A DNA stretch of 12,960 nucleotides from Baffinella frigidus (GCA_026770585.1 MU646567.1:409643-422602), one strand, 5' to 3'. Positions 1-5,299 are shown, counted from the stretch's first letter. Numbers and translations are program-made. The notes: generated from the sequence alone by a model not told the origin.

Positions 1-116
1 GGCCCTATGGTGGTCTTATGGGGGGGGCAGTTTCTTATTAGCGAGGTACCCCTGTAGGGCCCTATGGTGGTCTTATGGGGGGGGCAGTTTCTTATGAGCG
101 AGGTACCCTTGTAGGG
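1..116 (-). mobile_element. Two tandem right halves of family A element
   Basis: Two consecutive copies of the right arm of family A are seen, each with a G run, then the TTTCTTATGAGCGAGGTACC core and a CCTGTA-like end, finishing at 56 and 113. Both lack the left arm. The upstream parts of the two copies are nearly identical (GGCCCTATGGTGGTCTTATG), so this is a ~57-bp tandem duplication of a truncated element. Nothing coding is seen here. The minus strand is given because the C-rich arm is taken as the element's start. Confidence 0.75.
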
Positions 117-163
117 GTATCCATACCAGAGGCCGACGCAGGGGTGGATGCCCTGAGCAGGTG

Positions 164-304
164 TTATCCGGGGAAACCTATTTTTCTTTAGTTTTGACGT
201 CAACACAAATTACTACACAATTCATTCTTACTAGTAATGTTAAAACATTTGTGTAGTTATTTTCGTTGATGTCAAACTCAAGAAAAATAGGGTTCCCCGG
301 ATAA
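164..304. mobile_element. Family D element, copy 1 (141 bp, near-palindromic, 4-bp TSD)
   Basis: The element begins TTATCCGGGGAAACC and ends with the imperfect inverse GGTTCCCCGGATAA. Inverted similarity runs through the AT-rich middle, giving one long imperfect hairpin. It is flanked by GGTG at 160-163 and GGTG at 305-308, a 4-bp target-site duplication. A second copy of exactly the same length is at 3530-3670. There is no coding capacity, so it is a MITE-type non-autonomous element. Its ends (TTATC...GATAA) match those of family C, which suggests the two were mobilised by the same kind of transposase (inference). Confidence 0.85.
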
Positions 305-333
305 GGTGCTCATAAGGAGCCGCGCGTCCTTGT

Positions 334-826
334 ACAGGGGCACCTCGTTCATAAGAAACCGCCTCCCCTAGGACCCTACAGTAGGTGTAAGCGAGGTACA
401 GGGGTACCTCGCTCATCAGAAACAGCCCTCCCCCCCGTAGGACCCCCATAGGGCCCTAGGTGTTGGCCTACAGGGGTACCTCGCTCATAAGAAAACGCCT
501 CCCCTAGGACCCTACAGTAGGCCCATGCCTAGGGCCTTATGGTGGTCCTTGGGGGGGGGGGCGTTTTGTTATGAGCGAGGTACCCCTGTAAGCGAGGTAC
601 AGGGGTACCTCCCTCGCTCATAAGAAACCGCCGCCCCCCGTAGGACCCCCATAGGGCCCTAGGTATTGGCCTACTGTAGGGTCCTAGGGGGGGTGCGGTT
701 TCTTATCCCTTAAGTGACCAACGGGCGAACAATCGCCCGTAAAAGCCGTAGGCAGGTCCTAGGGCCCTACGGTAGGGCGTATGAGCCTACTGGTCACTTA
801 AGGGATAAGAGAGGCACCCCTGTAAC
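334..826. mobile_element. Cluster of nested and truncated family A elements
   Basis: This stretch holds at least four arms of family A in both orientations. C-rich left arms start near 334, 399, 471 and 600. G-rich right arms end near 590 and 824. Their palindromic cores are variants of CCTAGGACCCTACAGTAGG. The last right arm is interrupted by family B element 1 at 706-805. A short AGCGAGGTACAGGGGTACC junction recurs near 393 and 592, where one arm's end runs into the next arm's start. No gene is present. Confidence 0.75.
706..805 (+). mobile_element. Family B element, copy 1, inserted in a family A element
   Basis: This 100-bp element has terminal inverted repeats TCCCTTAAGTGACC and GGTCACTTAAGGGA and is flanked by TA on both sides (704-705, 806-807). 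It interrupts the right arm of a family A element: TTTCTTA lies before it and a GAGAGGCACCCCTGTA arm end follows, where intact copies read TTTCTTATGAGCGAGGTACC. B therefore inserted after A. The interior carries a small GGGCGA/TCGCCC hairpin and the TCCTAGGGCCCTACGGTAGG core shared by all B copies. It has no coding capacity. Confidence 0.85.
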
Positions 827-998
827 GTGGCCGTGTTCGCATGTTCATAGGCTAACGGCCTGAAAATGGGGTAGTTAGGCATACGGCATTGCTGAGGACC
901 TCCTACCGTAGGCCGAGGGATTCTAGGACCAAAAGGTCTCGGCCTACGGTAGGAGGTCCTAGGCAATGCCGTAGGCGTAACGTGGCCGTATTCGCATG
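822..998. repeat. 35-bp-arm hairpin bounded by 22-bp direct repeats
   Basis: The direct repeats GTAACGTGGCCGTGTTCGCATG (822-843) and its one-mismatch copy (977-998) bracket the segment. Inside, 883-917 and 938-972 are inverted repeats matching at about 33 of 35 positions around a 20-base loop. The arm contains CCTACCGTAGG, related to the cores of families A and B. No gene is seen. It may be a diverged insertion, or foldback DNA made by rearrangement of A/B cores. Confidence 0.75.
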
Positions 999-1017
999 GG
1001 GTCTGAATGTGATCCTA

Positions 1018-1102
1018 AAGGAAGCATGGCTTTTCTGCAGAACCAGTTCCGGTGTCCGCCTATGTTGGGAGCTCGAAGAACCTAACGGACCGAAAGGGAG
1101 CG
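1018..1102 (+). repeat. Dispersed repeat F, diverged copy
   Basis: This is recognisable by TTTTCTGCAG, then CTATGTTGGGAG, AACCTAACGGACCGAAAGGG in order and with similar spacing to the copies at 6908-6992 (-) and 11150-11232 (+). It is the most diverged of the three. Forward open reading frames across it look like shadows, because conservation between copies is at the DNA level and includes indels. Confidence 0.6.
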
Positions 1103-1152
1103 TGTCCTCCCTTTCGAGCAAACCCTGTACGCTGGTCCTAGAGCGCCCCTCG

Positions 1153-1208
1153 TACTCTAGTAAGAACACCGAGTCATGAGTACTCTAGTAAGAACACCGA
1201 GTCATGAG
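1153..1208. repeat. Perfect 28-bp tandem duplication
   Basis: A 28-bp unit beginning TACTCTAGTAAGAACACC is present twice with no mismatch (1153-1180, 1181-1208), followed by the first three bases of a third copy. Perfect identity suggests a recent event. Confidence 0.9.
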
Positions 1209-1268
1209 TACTACGCCATCCTAAAGGATGGCGGCTCGCGCTCTTGCCGGAACACTGCCTGTCCTGAC

Positions 1269-1453
1269 TACAGGGGTACCTCACTCATACGAAACCGCCT
1301 CCCCCTACAGGGGTACCTCGCTCATAAGAAACCGCCCCCCCCTACAGGGGTACCTCGCTCATAAGAAACCGCCTCCCCCTACAGGGGTACCTCGCTCATA
1401 AGAAACCGCCCCCCCCTACAGGGGTACCTCGCTCATCAGAAACCGCCTCCCCC
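1269..1453 (+). repeat. 37-bp tandem array of the family A terminus
   Basis: Five units start at 1269, 1306, 1343, 1380 and 1417, all exactly 37 bp apart. The sixth, at 1454, is the left arm of a complete family A element. Each unit is the A terminal repeat, TACAGGGGTACCTCGCTCAT followed by an AAGAAACCGCC C-rich tail. The tails alternate between CCTCCCC and CCCCCCC types, so the array probably grew by duplicating a two-unit block. There are no spacers, so this is not CRISPR-like. Confidence 0.9.
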
Positions 1454-1455
1454 TA

Positions 1456-1572
1456 CAGGGGTACCTCGCTCATAAGAAACCACCCCCCCCCTAGGACCAC
1501 CATAGGACCCTAGGCATGGTCCTACTGTAGGGTCCTAGGGGGGGGCGGTTTCTCATGAGCGAGGTACCCCTG
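1456..1572. mobile_element. Family A element, complete copy
   Basis: The ends are CAGGGGTACCTCGCTCAT and the inverse, finishing ACCCCTG, with TA on each side. The inverted arms are about 45 bp: they continue through AAGAAACC/GGTTTCTC, a C run/G run and CCTAGGAC. A short palindromic centre contains CCTACTGTAGG. Non-coding. The left end is the last member of the 37-bp tandem array, so this element is the likely source of that array. Confidence 0.85.
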
Positions 1573-1574
1573 TA

Positions 1575-1658
1575 GGACCGTTCAGTAGGCCTATGCCTCT
1601 GGCCCTACGGTGGGCCCTAGGGGGGGGGGCAGTTTCTCATGAGCGAGGTACCCCTGTA
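1575..1658 (-). mobile_element. Family A right half, truncated
   Basis: The core (CAGTAGGCCTATGCC...CTACGGTGGGCCC), G run and CATGAGCGAGGTACCCCTGTA end are present, but the left arm is missing. It directly abuts the QTRT2-like exon region. Confidence 0.75.
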
Positions 1659-1707
1659 CCCCCCCCTCCCACTGGAGACTGAAGCATGGGGCGGGTGCGA
1701 TACGCAG

Positions 1708-1836
1708 GTGCTTCTCAACACGCACAACCAGCACATGTACCTGCTCTTCTTCGAGTCGATCCGGGCAGCCATCGAGCGCGGCGCGCTCGCAGAGTTCACC
1801 GTGGCCTTCAACGCGAGCCGCCGAGCTGCGCCCTAG
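1708..1836 (+). pseudogene. QTRT2-like C-terminal exon (queuine tRNA-ribosyltransferase accessory subunit), isolated
   Basis: After a splice-acceptor-like TACGCAG, the frame reads VLLNTHNQHMYLLFFESIRA, then AIERGALAEFTVAFNASR, ending at TAG after RRAAP. This matches the C-terminal helix region of the tRNA-guanine transglycosylase family: a leucine-rich VLL, an HN pair, an aromatic/FF segment, then IR.A(I/L)..G.L..F. The FFxxIRxAI spacing is closest to eukaryotic QTRT2, which pairs with the catalytic subunit to exchange guanine-34 for queuine in certain tRNAs. The zinc-binding CxCxxC motif and the barrel that should precede it are absent. Upstream is only family A repeat. It is either the last exon of a gene whose other exons lie outside the window or have been displaced by repeats, or a stranded fragment. 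Family assignment is from memory of the motif, not a search. Confidence 0.5.
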
Positions 1837-2159
1837 GCGGGCGCTAGAGTACCAATCGGGCTGTTTGCAACAACACTCAGAACCGATTCCGCACGTCTTC
1901 GCCTCGTGCGTCAAAGCGTGCCCCGCCAACAGAAAGAGCTCATAACCGGTGGTTTCCGATGTTTACTCCCGACGGCACGTGCAGCCCTTGGAGGCCTACC
2001 CCGGGTACAGTCGACCTAACGGCCCGAGGCGGGCTCGTCCTGGACCATGTCCTCACACGCAGCGCCCCTCACTTCTTCTGCGCCTTTTGGACAGCGATTG
2101 CCTGCGGGCAACACGTGTTAGCCTTGACCAATGGTGAAACGATCGGTCCAGTCCTCAGG
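1837..2159. other. Non-repetitive stretch downstream of the QTRT2-like exon, no gene recognised
   Basis: This is about 320 bases of GC-rich, apparently single-copy sequence between the TAG of the QTRT2-like exon and the next family A element. Plus-strand open frames exist but lack recognisable domains or convincing composition. It may contain the 3' untranslated region of the QTRT2-like gene. Confidence 0.4.
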
Positions 2160-2161
2160 TA

Positions 2162-2309
2162 CAGGGGTACCTCGCTCACAAGAAACCGCCCCCCCCTAGG
2201 ACCCTACAGTAGGCCCATGCCTAGAGGACCCTATCTCGGTCAGGCCCATGCCTAGGACCCTATCGTGGTCCTAGGGGGGTAGGCGTTTCTTATGAGCGAG
2301 ATACCCCTG
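2162..2309. mobile_element. Family A element with duplicated core
   Basis: The left end CAGGGGTACCTCGCTCAC and right end GAGCGAGATACCCCTG are both present. TA lies on the left; on the right the flank is TG, probably mutated. The centre is longer than in other copies because GGCCCATGCCTAG(A)GGACCCTAT occurs twice. Confidence 0.75.
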
Positions 2310-2374
2310 TGCATAGCCAGCGCCGTCTGTACCTAATCATGGCTCTGTTCATCACGGAAAGAGCCATTTGAACA

Positions 2375-2486
2375 CAGGGGAACCTCGCTCATAAGAAACC
2401 GCCCCCCCCTAGGACCCTACAGTAGGGCTATGCCTAGGGTCCTCGTGGGGAGGGGGGGGCGGTTTCTTATGAGCGAGGTACCCCGG
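2375..2486. mobile_element. Family A element
   Basis: Left arm CAGGGGAACCTCGCTCATAA and right arm TTATGAGCGAGGTACCCC are joined by a CCTACAGTAGGGC core. Terminal bases have drifted on both sides, so the TA duplication is no longer clear. Confidence 0.75.
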
Positions 2487-2487
2487 T

Positions 2488-2523
2488 TGTGAGGACTATC
2501 CGGGGTGTGAGGACTATCCGGGG
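2488..2523. repeat. Perfect 18-bp tandem duplication
   Basis: TGTGAGGACTATCCGGGG occurs twice in direct succession (2488-2505, 2506-2523), starting at the edge of the preceding family A element. Confidence 0.85.
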
Positions 2524-2646
2524 ATAGGCCCGCCTCGGCAGACGTTGGAGCCATTGGCTGGAGGAAGCCAGGATTAGTCAACCGGAACCGGGGGAATCTG
2601 GCTCTTCAGTAAAGGAAGCAACCCAGTCCTGCGCCTAAGAAACGGC

Positions 2647-3000
2647 GCAGAATCGAGCGCGAGAACGCACCGATGTGGAGCAGAATCGAATGCGAGAAAG
2701 GAGAGCGGTTCTCAAAGGAGGCACACCCCTTGAAGGGGCGTGGTGCCATGGGCGGTGGTGGGTGGTGGGTACAGGGGCACCTCGCTCATCAGAAACCGCT
2801 CACCCCCGAGGACCACCATAGGGCCCTAGGCCTAGCCCTACTGTAGGGTCCTAGGGGGGGGCGGTTTCTGATGAGCGAGGTACCCCTGTAGGCAGCTCCT
2901 CGATCTGAGAGGAGGCACACCAAGGGGGCGGGTGGTGCAGAGGGCGGCGGTGGGTGGTAGGCACCTCCTCGATCTGAGAGGAGCCACACCTGCTCTCAGC
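2647..3000. repeat. Degenerate minisatellite split by a family A insertion
   Basis: GCAGAATCGA(G/A)(C/T)GCGAGAA occurs at 2647 and 2680. A larger unit, GAGGCACACC + AGGGGCG + GGTGGTGG...GGTGGTAGGCACCTCCTCGATCTGAGAG, recurs at about 2705, 2904 and (start only) 2985. The unit between the first and second copies is broken by the family A element at 2772-2888, so the intact later unit shows the pre-insertion sequence. No gene is seen. Confidence 0.65.
2772..2888. mobile_element. Family A element with readable empty site
   Basis: The ends CAGGGGCACCTCGCTCAT and GAGCGAGGTACCCCTG lie between TA at 2770-2771 and TA at 2889-2890. The neighbouring minisatellite unit, without insertion, reads GGTGGTAGGCACC near 2959-2971. 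The interrupted one reads GGTGGTGGGTA [element] TAGGCAGC. This supports a 2-bp TA target duplication and precise insertion. Confidence 0.8.
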
Positions 3001-3014
3001 CAAGGGGATGTGTA

Positions 3015-3114
3015 TCCCTTACGTGACCATGCCTCCAAATTTGGGGGCCTGAGGTCCTAGGCTGGTCCTAGGGCTCTACGGTAGGGCGTATGAGCCTACT
3101 GGCCACTTAAGGGA
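3015..3114 (+). mobile_element. Family B element, copy 2
   Basis: This 100-bp element has ends TCCCTTACGTGACC / GGCCACTTAAGGGA and TA on both sides. The core AGGTCCTAGGCTGGTCC, CTACGGTAGGGCGTATGAGCC matches the other B copies. Its right end is the start of the segment duplicated at 3831. Confidence 0.85.
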
Positions 3115-3319
3115 TATGACTGTCGTAGCTGACTCTTCAGTATCAGTCCACTCTCGCTGTATCTCTTAAGTGGCCAGGCCGTCAAATTTGACGGCCAAGA
3201 GGTCCTAGGCAGGTCCTAGGGCCCTACGGTAGGGCGTATGCGCCTACTGATCACTTAGGGGATACGTATATGTAGTGCCCTGGTCGGAGTGCCCCATGAT
3301 CCCCTCCTACGTTGACTAC
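3101..3319. repeat. Segmental duplication, copy 1 (partner 3831-4049)
   Basis: About 219 bp starting GGCCACTTAAGGGATATGAC and ending at TTGACTAC is repeated at 3831-4049 with only scattered substitutions. It contains the right tip of one B element, a 47-bp linker (TGACTGTCGTAGCTGACTC...) and a complete B element. Homology continues on the far side of elements K and D (3511-3529 and 3671-3682 match 4048-4076), so K and D inserted after the duplication or are missing from the other copy. Confidence 0.9.
3162..3262 (+). mobile_element. Family B element, copy 3
   Basis: Ends TCTCTTAAGTGGCC and TGATCACTTAGGGGA are flanked by TA. The element is 101 bp, with an interior GTCAAATTTGAC mini-palindrome and the shared CTACGGTAGGGC core. 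It lies within segmental duplication copy 1. Confidence 0.85.
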
Positions 3320-3510
3320 CTACTGGAAAGCCCCAGGGGAAGTTTCAAAAAGTTCGCGACACTCTGGTGTCGCATACTTTTGAACCATTTTCTCCCCAAA
3401 AGGCAATTTTCACCCCAAGGACGTGACCAAAATTCGTCAAAAGGTAACCTACAAGTAACTTTAGTGTCGTGTCCAAGAATTTTGAGACTTCCTCTGTGGC
3501 TTTGCAGTAG
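3320..3510. mobile_element. Element K, 191 bp, with ~30-bp terminal inverted repeats
   Basis: The left end CTACTGGAAAGCCCCAGGGG is inverted-similar to the right end CCTCTGTGGCTTTGCAGTAG, and similarity continues through AAGTTTCAAAA / TTTTGAGACTT. It is absent from the duplicate locus, which reads straight through TTGACTACCCACAGCGG near 4041-4057. Flanks are AC (3318-3319) and AC (3511-3512), giving at most a 2-bp target duplication. It is the only copy in this window and has no coding capacity. Both strands have short open frames that are not gene-like. Confidence 0.8.
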
Positions 3511-3529
3511 ACCCACAGCGGGGGTGGGT

Positions 3530-3670
3530 TTATCCAGGGAAACCTATTTTTCTTTCATTTGATGGCAACGAAAATTACCACACAATTCGTTCTTATTAGT
3601 AATATAAAAGAATCTGTGTAGTAATTTTGATTTGCCATCAAATGAAAGAAAAATAGGCTTCCCCGGATAA
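3530..3670. mobile_element. Family D element, copy 2 (141 bp, 4-bp TSD)
   Basis: It begins TTATCCAGGGAAACC and ends GGCTTCCCCGGATAA, the same length as copy 1. It is flanked by GGGT at 3526-3529 and 3671-3674. The duplicated locus without it reads GTGGGTGGTGGGTACC near 4062-4077, exactly what is left when the element and one GGGT are removed. The imperfect palindrome covers the whole element. Confidence 0.9.
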
Positions 3671-3787
3671 GGGTGGTGGGTACCGAGGCTGCTTGCGCTC
3701 AGGATCGCTCTACCTGCCTTACTCCATAGTCTGCGTGAGGAGGCATCAAGCCGACTCTACGCACGGCCCGTAACGGCACGCTCTTAC

Positions 3788-3832
3788 CTCCTCGACGTGT
3801 TTCAGCATGTCCTTGAGGTCCTCGTTGTCCGG
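3788..3832 (-). pseudogene. SMNDC1/SPF30-like exon, copy 1, 5' part lost
   Basis: On the minus strand 15 codons read PDNEDLKDMLKHVEE, followed by a good splice donor (GAG|GTAAGAG). It corresponds to the second half of the exon at 4077-4151. The first half is replaced by the tip of a family B element (GGCCACTTAAGGGATA on the plus strand). As it stands it cannot be a working exon unless an acceptor lies in the element, and none is obvious. Confidence 0.55.
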
Positions 3833-4049
3833 CCACTTAAGGGATATGACTGTCGTAGCTGACTCTTCAGTATCAGTCCACTCTCGCTGTATCCCTTAAG
3901 TGGCCAGGCCGTCAAATGTTACGGCCAAGAGGTCCTAGGCAGGTCCTAGGGCCCTACGGTAGGGCGTATGCGCCTACTGGTCACTTACGGGATACGCGTA
4001 TGTAGTGCCCTGGTCGGAGTTGCCCATCATCCCCTCCTACCTTGACTAC
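3831..4049. repeat. Segmental duplication, copy 2 (partner 3101-3319)
   Basis: This copy starts at the tip of a B element fused to the exon fragment at 3788-3832 and contains a complete B element at 3892-3992. It runs on through CCACAGCGGGGGGTGGGTGG into the next exon copy. It carries the empty sites for elements K and D. Confidence 0.9.
3892..3992 (+). mobile_element. Family B element, copy 4
   Basis: Ends TCCCTTAAGTGGCC / GGTCACTTACGGGA lie between TA dinucleotides, and the length is 101 bp. It is the paralogue by segmental duplication of the element at 3162-3262, so it is not an independent insertion. Confidence 0.85.
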
Positions 4050-4076
4050 CCACAGCGGGGGGTGGGTGGTGGGTAC

Positions 4077-4151
4077 CTCCTCGACTTGTTTCAGCATGTC
4101 TTTGAGGTCGTCGTTATCCGGGTCGTCGATCAGCATGTCCTCCACCTCCGC
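4077..4151 (-). CDS. SMNDC1/SPF30-like exon, most complete copy (25 codons)
   Basis: The minus strand has CTACACCAG (acceptor), then 25 codons, AEVEDMLIDDPDNDDLKDML followed by KQVEE, then a donor GTACCC. The pattern (hydrophobic helix, L.DDPDN, then a second acidic helix ending VEE) resembles the N-terminal helical region of SMNDC1/SPF30, a Tudor-domain spliceosome assembly factor. The Tudor domain is not found in the window. Three related partial copies lie within 950 bp. A truncated family C element lies directly upstream on the coding strand. The codons are GC-rich and the reading frame is preserved, which favours a recent functional past. Whether this copy is still used is unknown. The family call rests on motif recall and is tentative. 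Confidence 0.45.
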
Positions 4152-4165
4152 CTGGTGTAGGGCGT

Positions 4166-4264
4166 ACAAATTCGTCAACTTATTCTTTACTCTCCGCACA
4201 AGTCGACAAATTCGTAGAGGAATTGACTTAAGAAAACGAGTTTTAGAACTCGTTTTCTGAGATA
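4166..4264. mobile_element. Family C element, right part only
   Basis: This contains the C centre (CAACTTATTCTTTACTCTCCGC) and the full right arm, ending CTCGTTTTCTGAGATAA. The outer ~50 bp of the left arm are missing. The truncation coincides with the edge of the exon fragment at 4077-4151. Confidence 0.8.
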
Positions 4265-4265
4265 A

Positions 4266-4330
4266 GAGCAGAGCGCGACATCACAACGGCAGCAGATTGG
4301 GGTTTGAGGTTTGGGGGTTGGGGTTTAGGG
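4266..4330. repeat. Junction repeat leading into telomeric sequence, copy 1
   Basis: GAGCAGAGCGC, AACGGCAGC(A/G)GATTGG, GGTTTGAGGTTTGGGGGTTG precede TTTAGGG repeats here and, with few differences, at 5479-5543. The junction between unique sequence and telomeric repeat was therefore copied together with its flank. Confidence 0.8.
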
Positions 4331-4546
4331 TTTAGGGTTCAGGGTTTAGGGTTTAGGGTTTAGGGTTTAGGGTTGAGGGTGTACAGGGGTACCTCGCTCA
4401 TAAGAAACCGCACCCCCCTAACGCCAACATACGGCCTTTGGCATGGGCCTACGGTAGGTTCCTAGGGGGGGGGGCGGTTTCGTGTGAGCGAATGACCCCT
4501 GTAGGGTTTAGGGTTTAGGGTTTAGGGTTTAGTGTTTAGGGTTTAG
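4296..4546 (+). repeat. Interstitial TTTAGGG repeats interrupted by a family A element
   Basis: About ten TTTAGGG or near-TTTAGGG units occur at 4306-4380 and six more at 4503-4546. They are separated by a complete family A element at 4384-4501 that is flanked by TA on each side. The repeat strand points toward higher coordinates. Confidence 0.85.
4384..4501. mobile_element. Family A element inside telomeric repeats
   Basis: CAGGGGTACCTCGCTCATAA at the left and GTGTGAGCGAATGACCCCTG at the right, with a CATACGG...CTACGGTAGG centre. The right terminus has several substitutions. It shows that family A can insert in telomere-type DNA. Confidence 0.8.
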
Positions 4547-4599
4547 AGAGCCTGTCCGCTCCAGGAAGATACTGCAGCGTCAGAGGTCCTCGTAAGGGC

Positions 4600-4626
4600 G
4601 TCGAACAGCATGTCCTCCACCTCCGC
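4600..4626 (-). pseudogene. SMNDC1/SPF30-like exon, copy 3, degenerate
   Basis: The minus strand has an acceptor CTACCTCAG, then codons for AEVEDMLFDAL. The sequence diverges by a short deletion where copy 2 reads DDPDNDD, and no donor is found. Upstream on the coding strand are CCCTAA-like repeats. Confidence 0.5.
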
Positions 4627-4655
4627 CTGAGGTAGGGGTTAGGGTTCAGGGTTTG

Positions 4656-4702
4656 TCCCTCAAGTGGCGAGGCGGTCAAAATTGAGCAGCAAGAGGTCCT
4701 TC
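4656..4702 (+). mobile_element. Family B element, left half
   Basis: TCCCTCAAGTGGCGAGGCGG followed by TCAAAATTGA and AAGAGGTCC is the left half of a B element. It stops abruptly where exon copy 4 begins. The rest of the element is missing. Confidence 0.75.
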
Positions 4703-4738
4703 GTTGTCAGGGTCGTCGATCATATCCTCCACCCCAGC
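4694..4738 (-). pseudogene. SMNDC1/SPF30-like exon, copy 4, 3' part lost
   Basis: After a CTACACCAG acceptor the minus strand reads AGVEDMIDDPDNE, then runs into GGACCTCTTGC of a half B element. One codon is lost relative to copy 2 (MIDDP versus MLIDDP). Upstream on the coding strand is CCCTACACCCTACACC, a degenerate telomere-like repeat. Confidence 0.5.
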
Positions 4739-4760
4739 CTGGTGTAGGGTGTAGGGTGTA

Positions 4761-4861
4761 TCCCTAAAGTGGCGAGGCGGTCAAAATTGACCACCAAGAG
4801 GTCCTAGGCAGGTCCTAGGGCCCTACGGTAGGGCGCATGCGCCTACTCGCCACTGAAGGGA
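4761..4861 (+). mobile_element. Family B element, copy 5
   Basis: Ends TCCCTAAAGTGGCGAG and CTCGCCACTGAAGGGA, 101 bp, with TA at the left and TC at the right. It shares the AGGTCCTAGGCAGGTCC core. Its TIR (GGCGAG) defines a B subgroup with the elements at 4656 and 5035. Confidence 0.85.
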
Positions 4862-4890
4862 TCAAGCCTGTCCCCCCCAGTCAGACAATT

Positions 4891-4948
4891 GTGAGCCTCG
4901 GTCGGGCAGGTTGTGAGCCTCGGTCGGACAGGTGACGAGCCTCGGTGA
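4891..4948. repeat. 22-bp tandem repeat, about 2.5 copies
   Basis: GTGAGCCTCGGTCGGGCAGGTT (4891-4912) is followed by a near copy (4913-4933) and a partial one (GACGAGCCTCGGTGA). AGACAAT before and ATTGTCT after the array form a short inverted bracket. Confidence 0.75.
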
Positions 4949-5034
4949 TTGTCTAATGAAAGTATCGTCAGAGAAGTTGCTGCAGCGTTCGAGAAGCGTG
5001 CTGCCAGCAGGCCAGCGGCCCAAAGTTGTTCGTG

Positions 5035-5134
5035 TCCCTTAAGTGGCGAGTAGGCGCATACGCCCTACGGTAGGGCCCTAGGACCTGCCTAGGGCGAGTT
5101 AGGGCGAACATTCGCTCGTCCGCCACTGAAGGGA
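5035..5134 (-). mobile_element. Family B element, copy 6, opposite orientation
   Basis: Ends TCCCTTAAGTGGCGAG and CGCCACTGAAGGGA, 100 bp. The core appears in inverse orientation (GCGCATACGCCCTACGGTAG) relative to the other copies. The left flank is TG and the right flank TA. Confidence 0.8.
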
Positions 5135-5204
5135 TACACTCGAGACTGGAAGAGGGAGTATTTCAAATGTGGGGATGTTAAGTTTTAGTACCAGTCACGG
5201 GCAG

Positions 5205-5250
5205 GTTTGGTCACACCCCCGCTCGAATTCGAGCGGGCACGTGACCAAAC
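5205..5250. repeat. 46-bp near-perfect palindrome
   Basis: GTTTGGTCAC...CCCGCTCGAATTCGAGCGGG...GTGACCAAAC pairs at about 21 of 23 positions around GAATTC. It is isolated in otherwise single-copy DNA. The arm end GTGACCAAA also occurs near 3423 and 9816, so this may be an end of another small foldback family. Confidence 0.8.
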
Positions 5251-5299
5251 GCCTCTATTGTACGAAAATTACTACACCCCCTTTTTGCACTTGAAGAGG

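Noticed and set aside
1269-1453. CRISPR-like array of evenly spaced 37-bp repeats
   Set aside because: The units are contiguous with no variable spacers, and each is the tip of a neighbouring element. The window is eukaryotic.
2789-3038. Minus-strand open frames encoding repeated Pro/Arg/Ser-rich peptides such as YRGTSLIRN
   Set aside because: These peptides are translations of family A arms and recur wherever an A element occurs, in several frames. They reflect element sequence, not genes.
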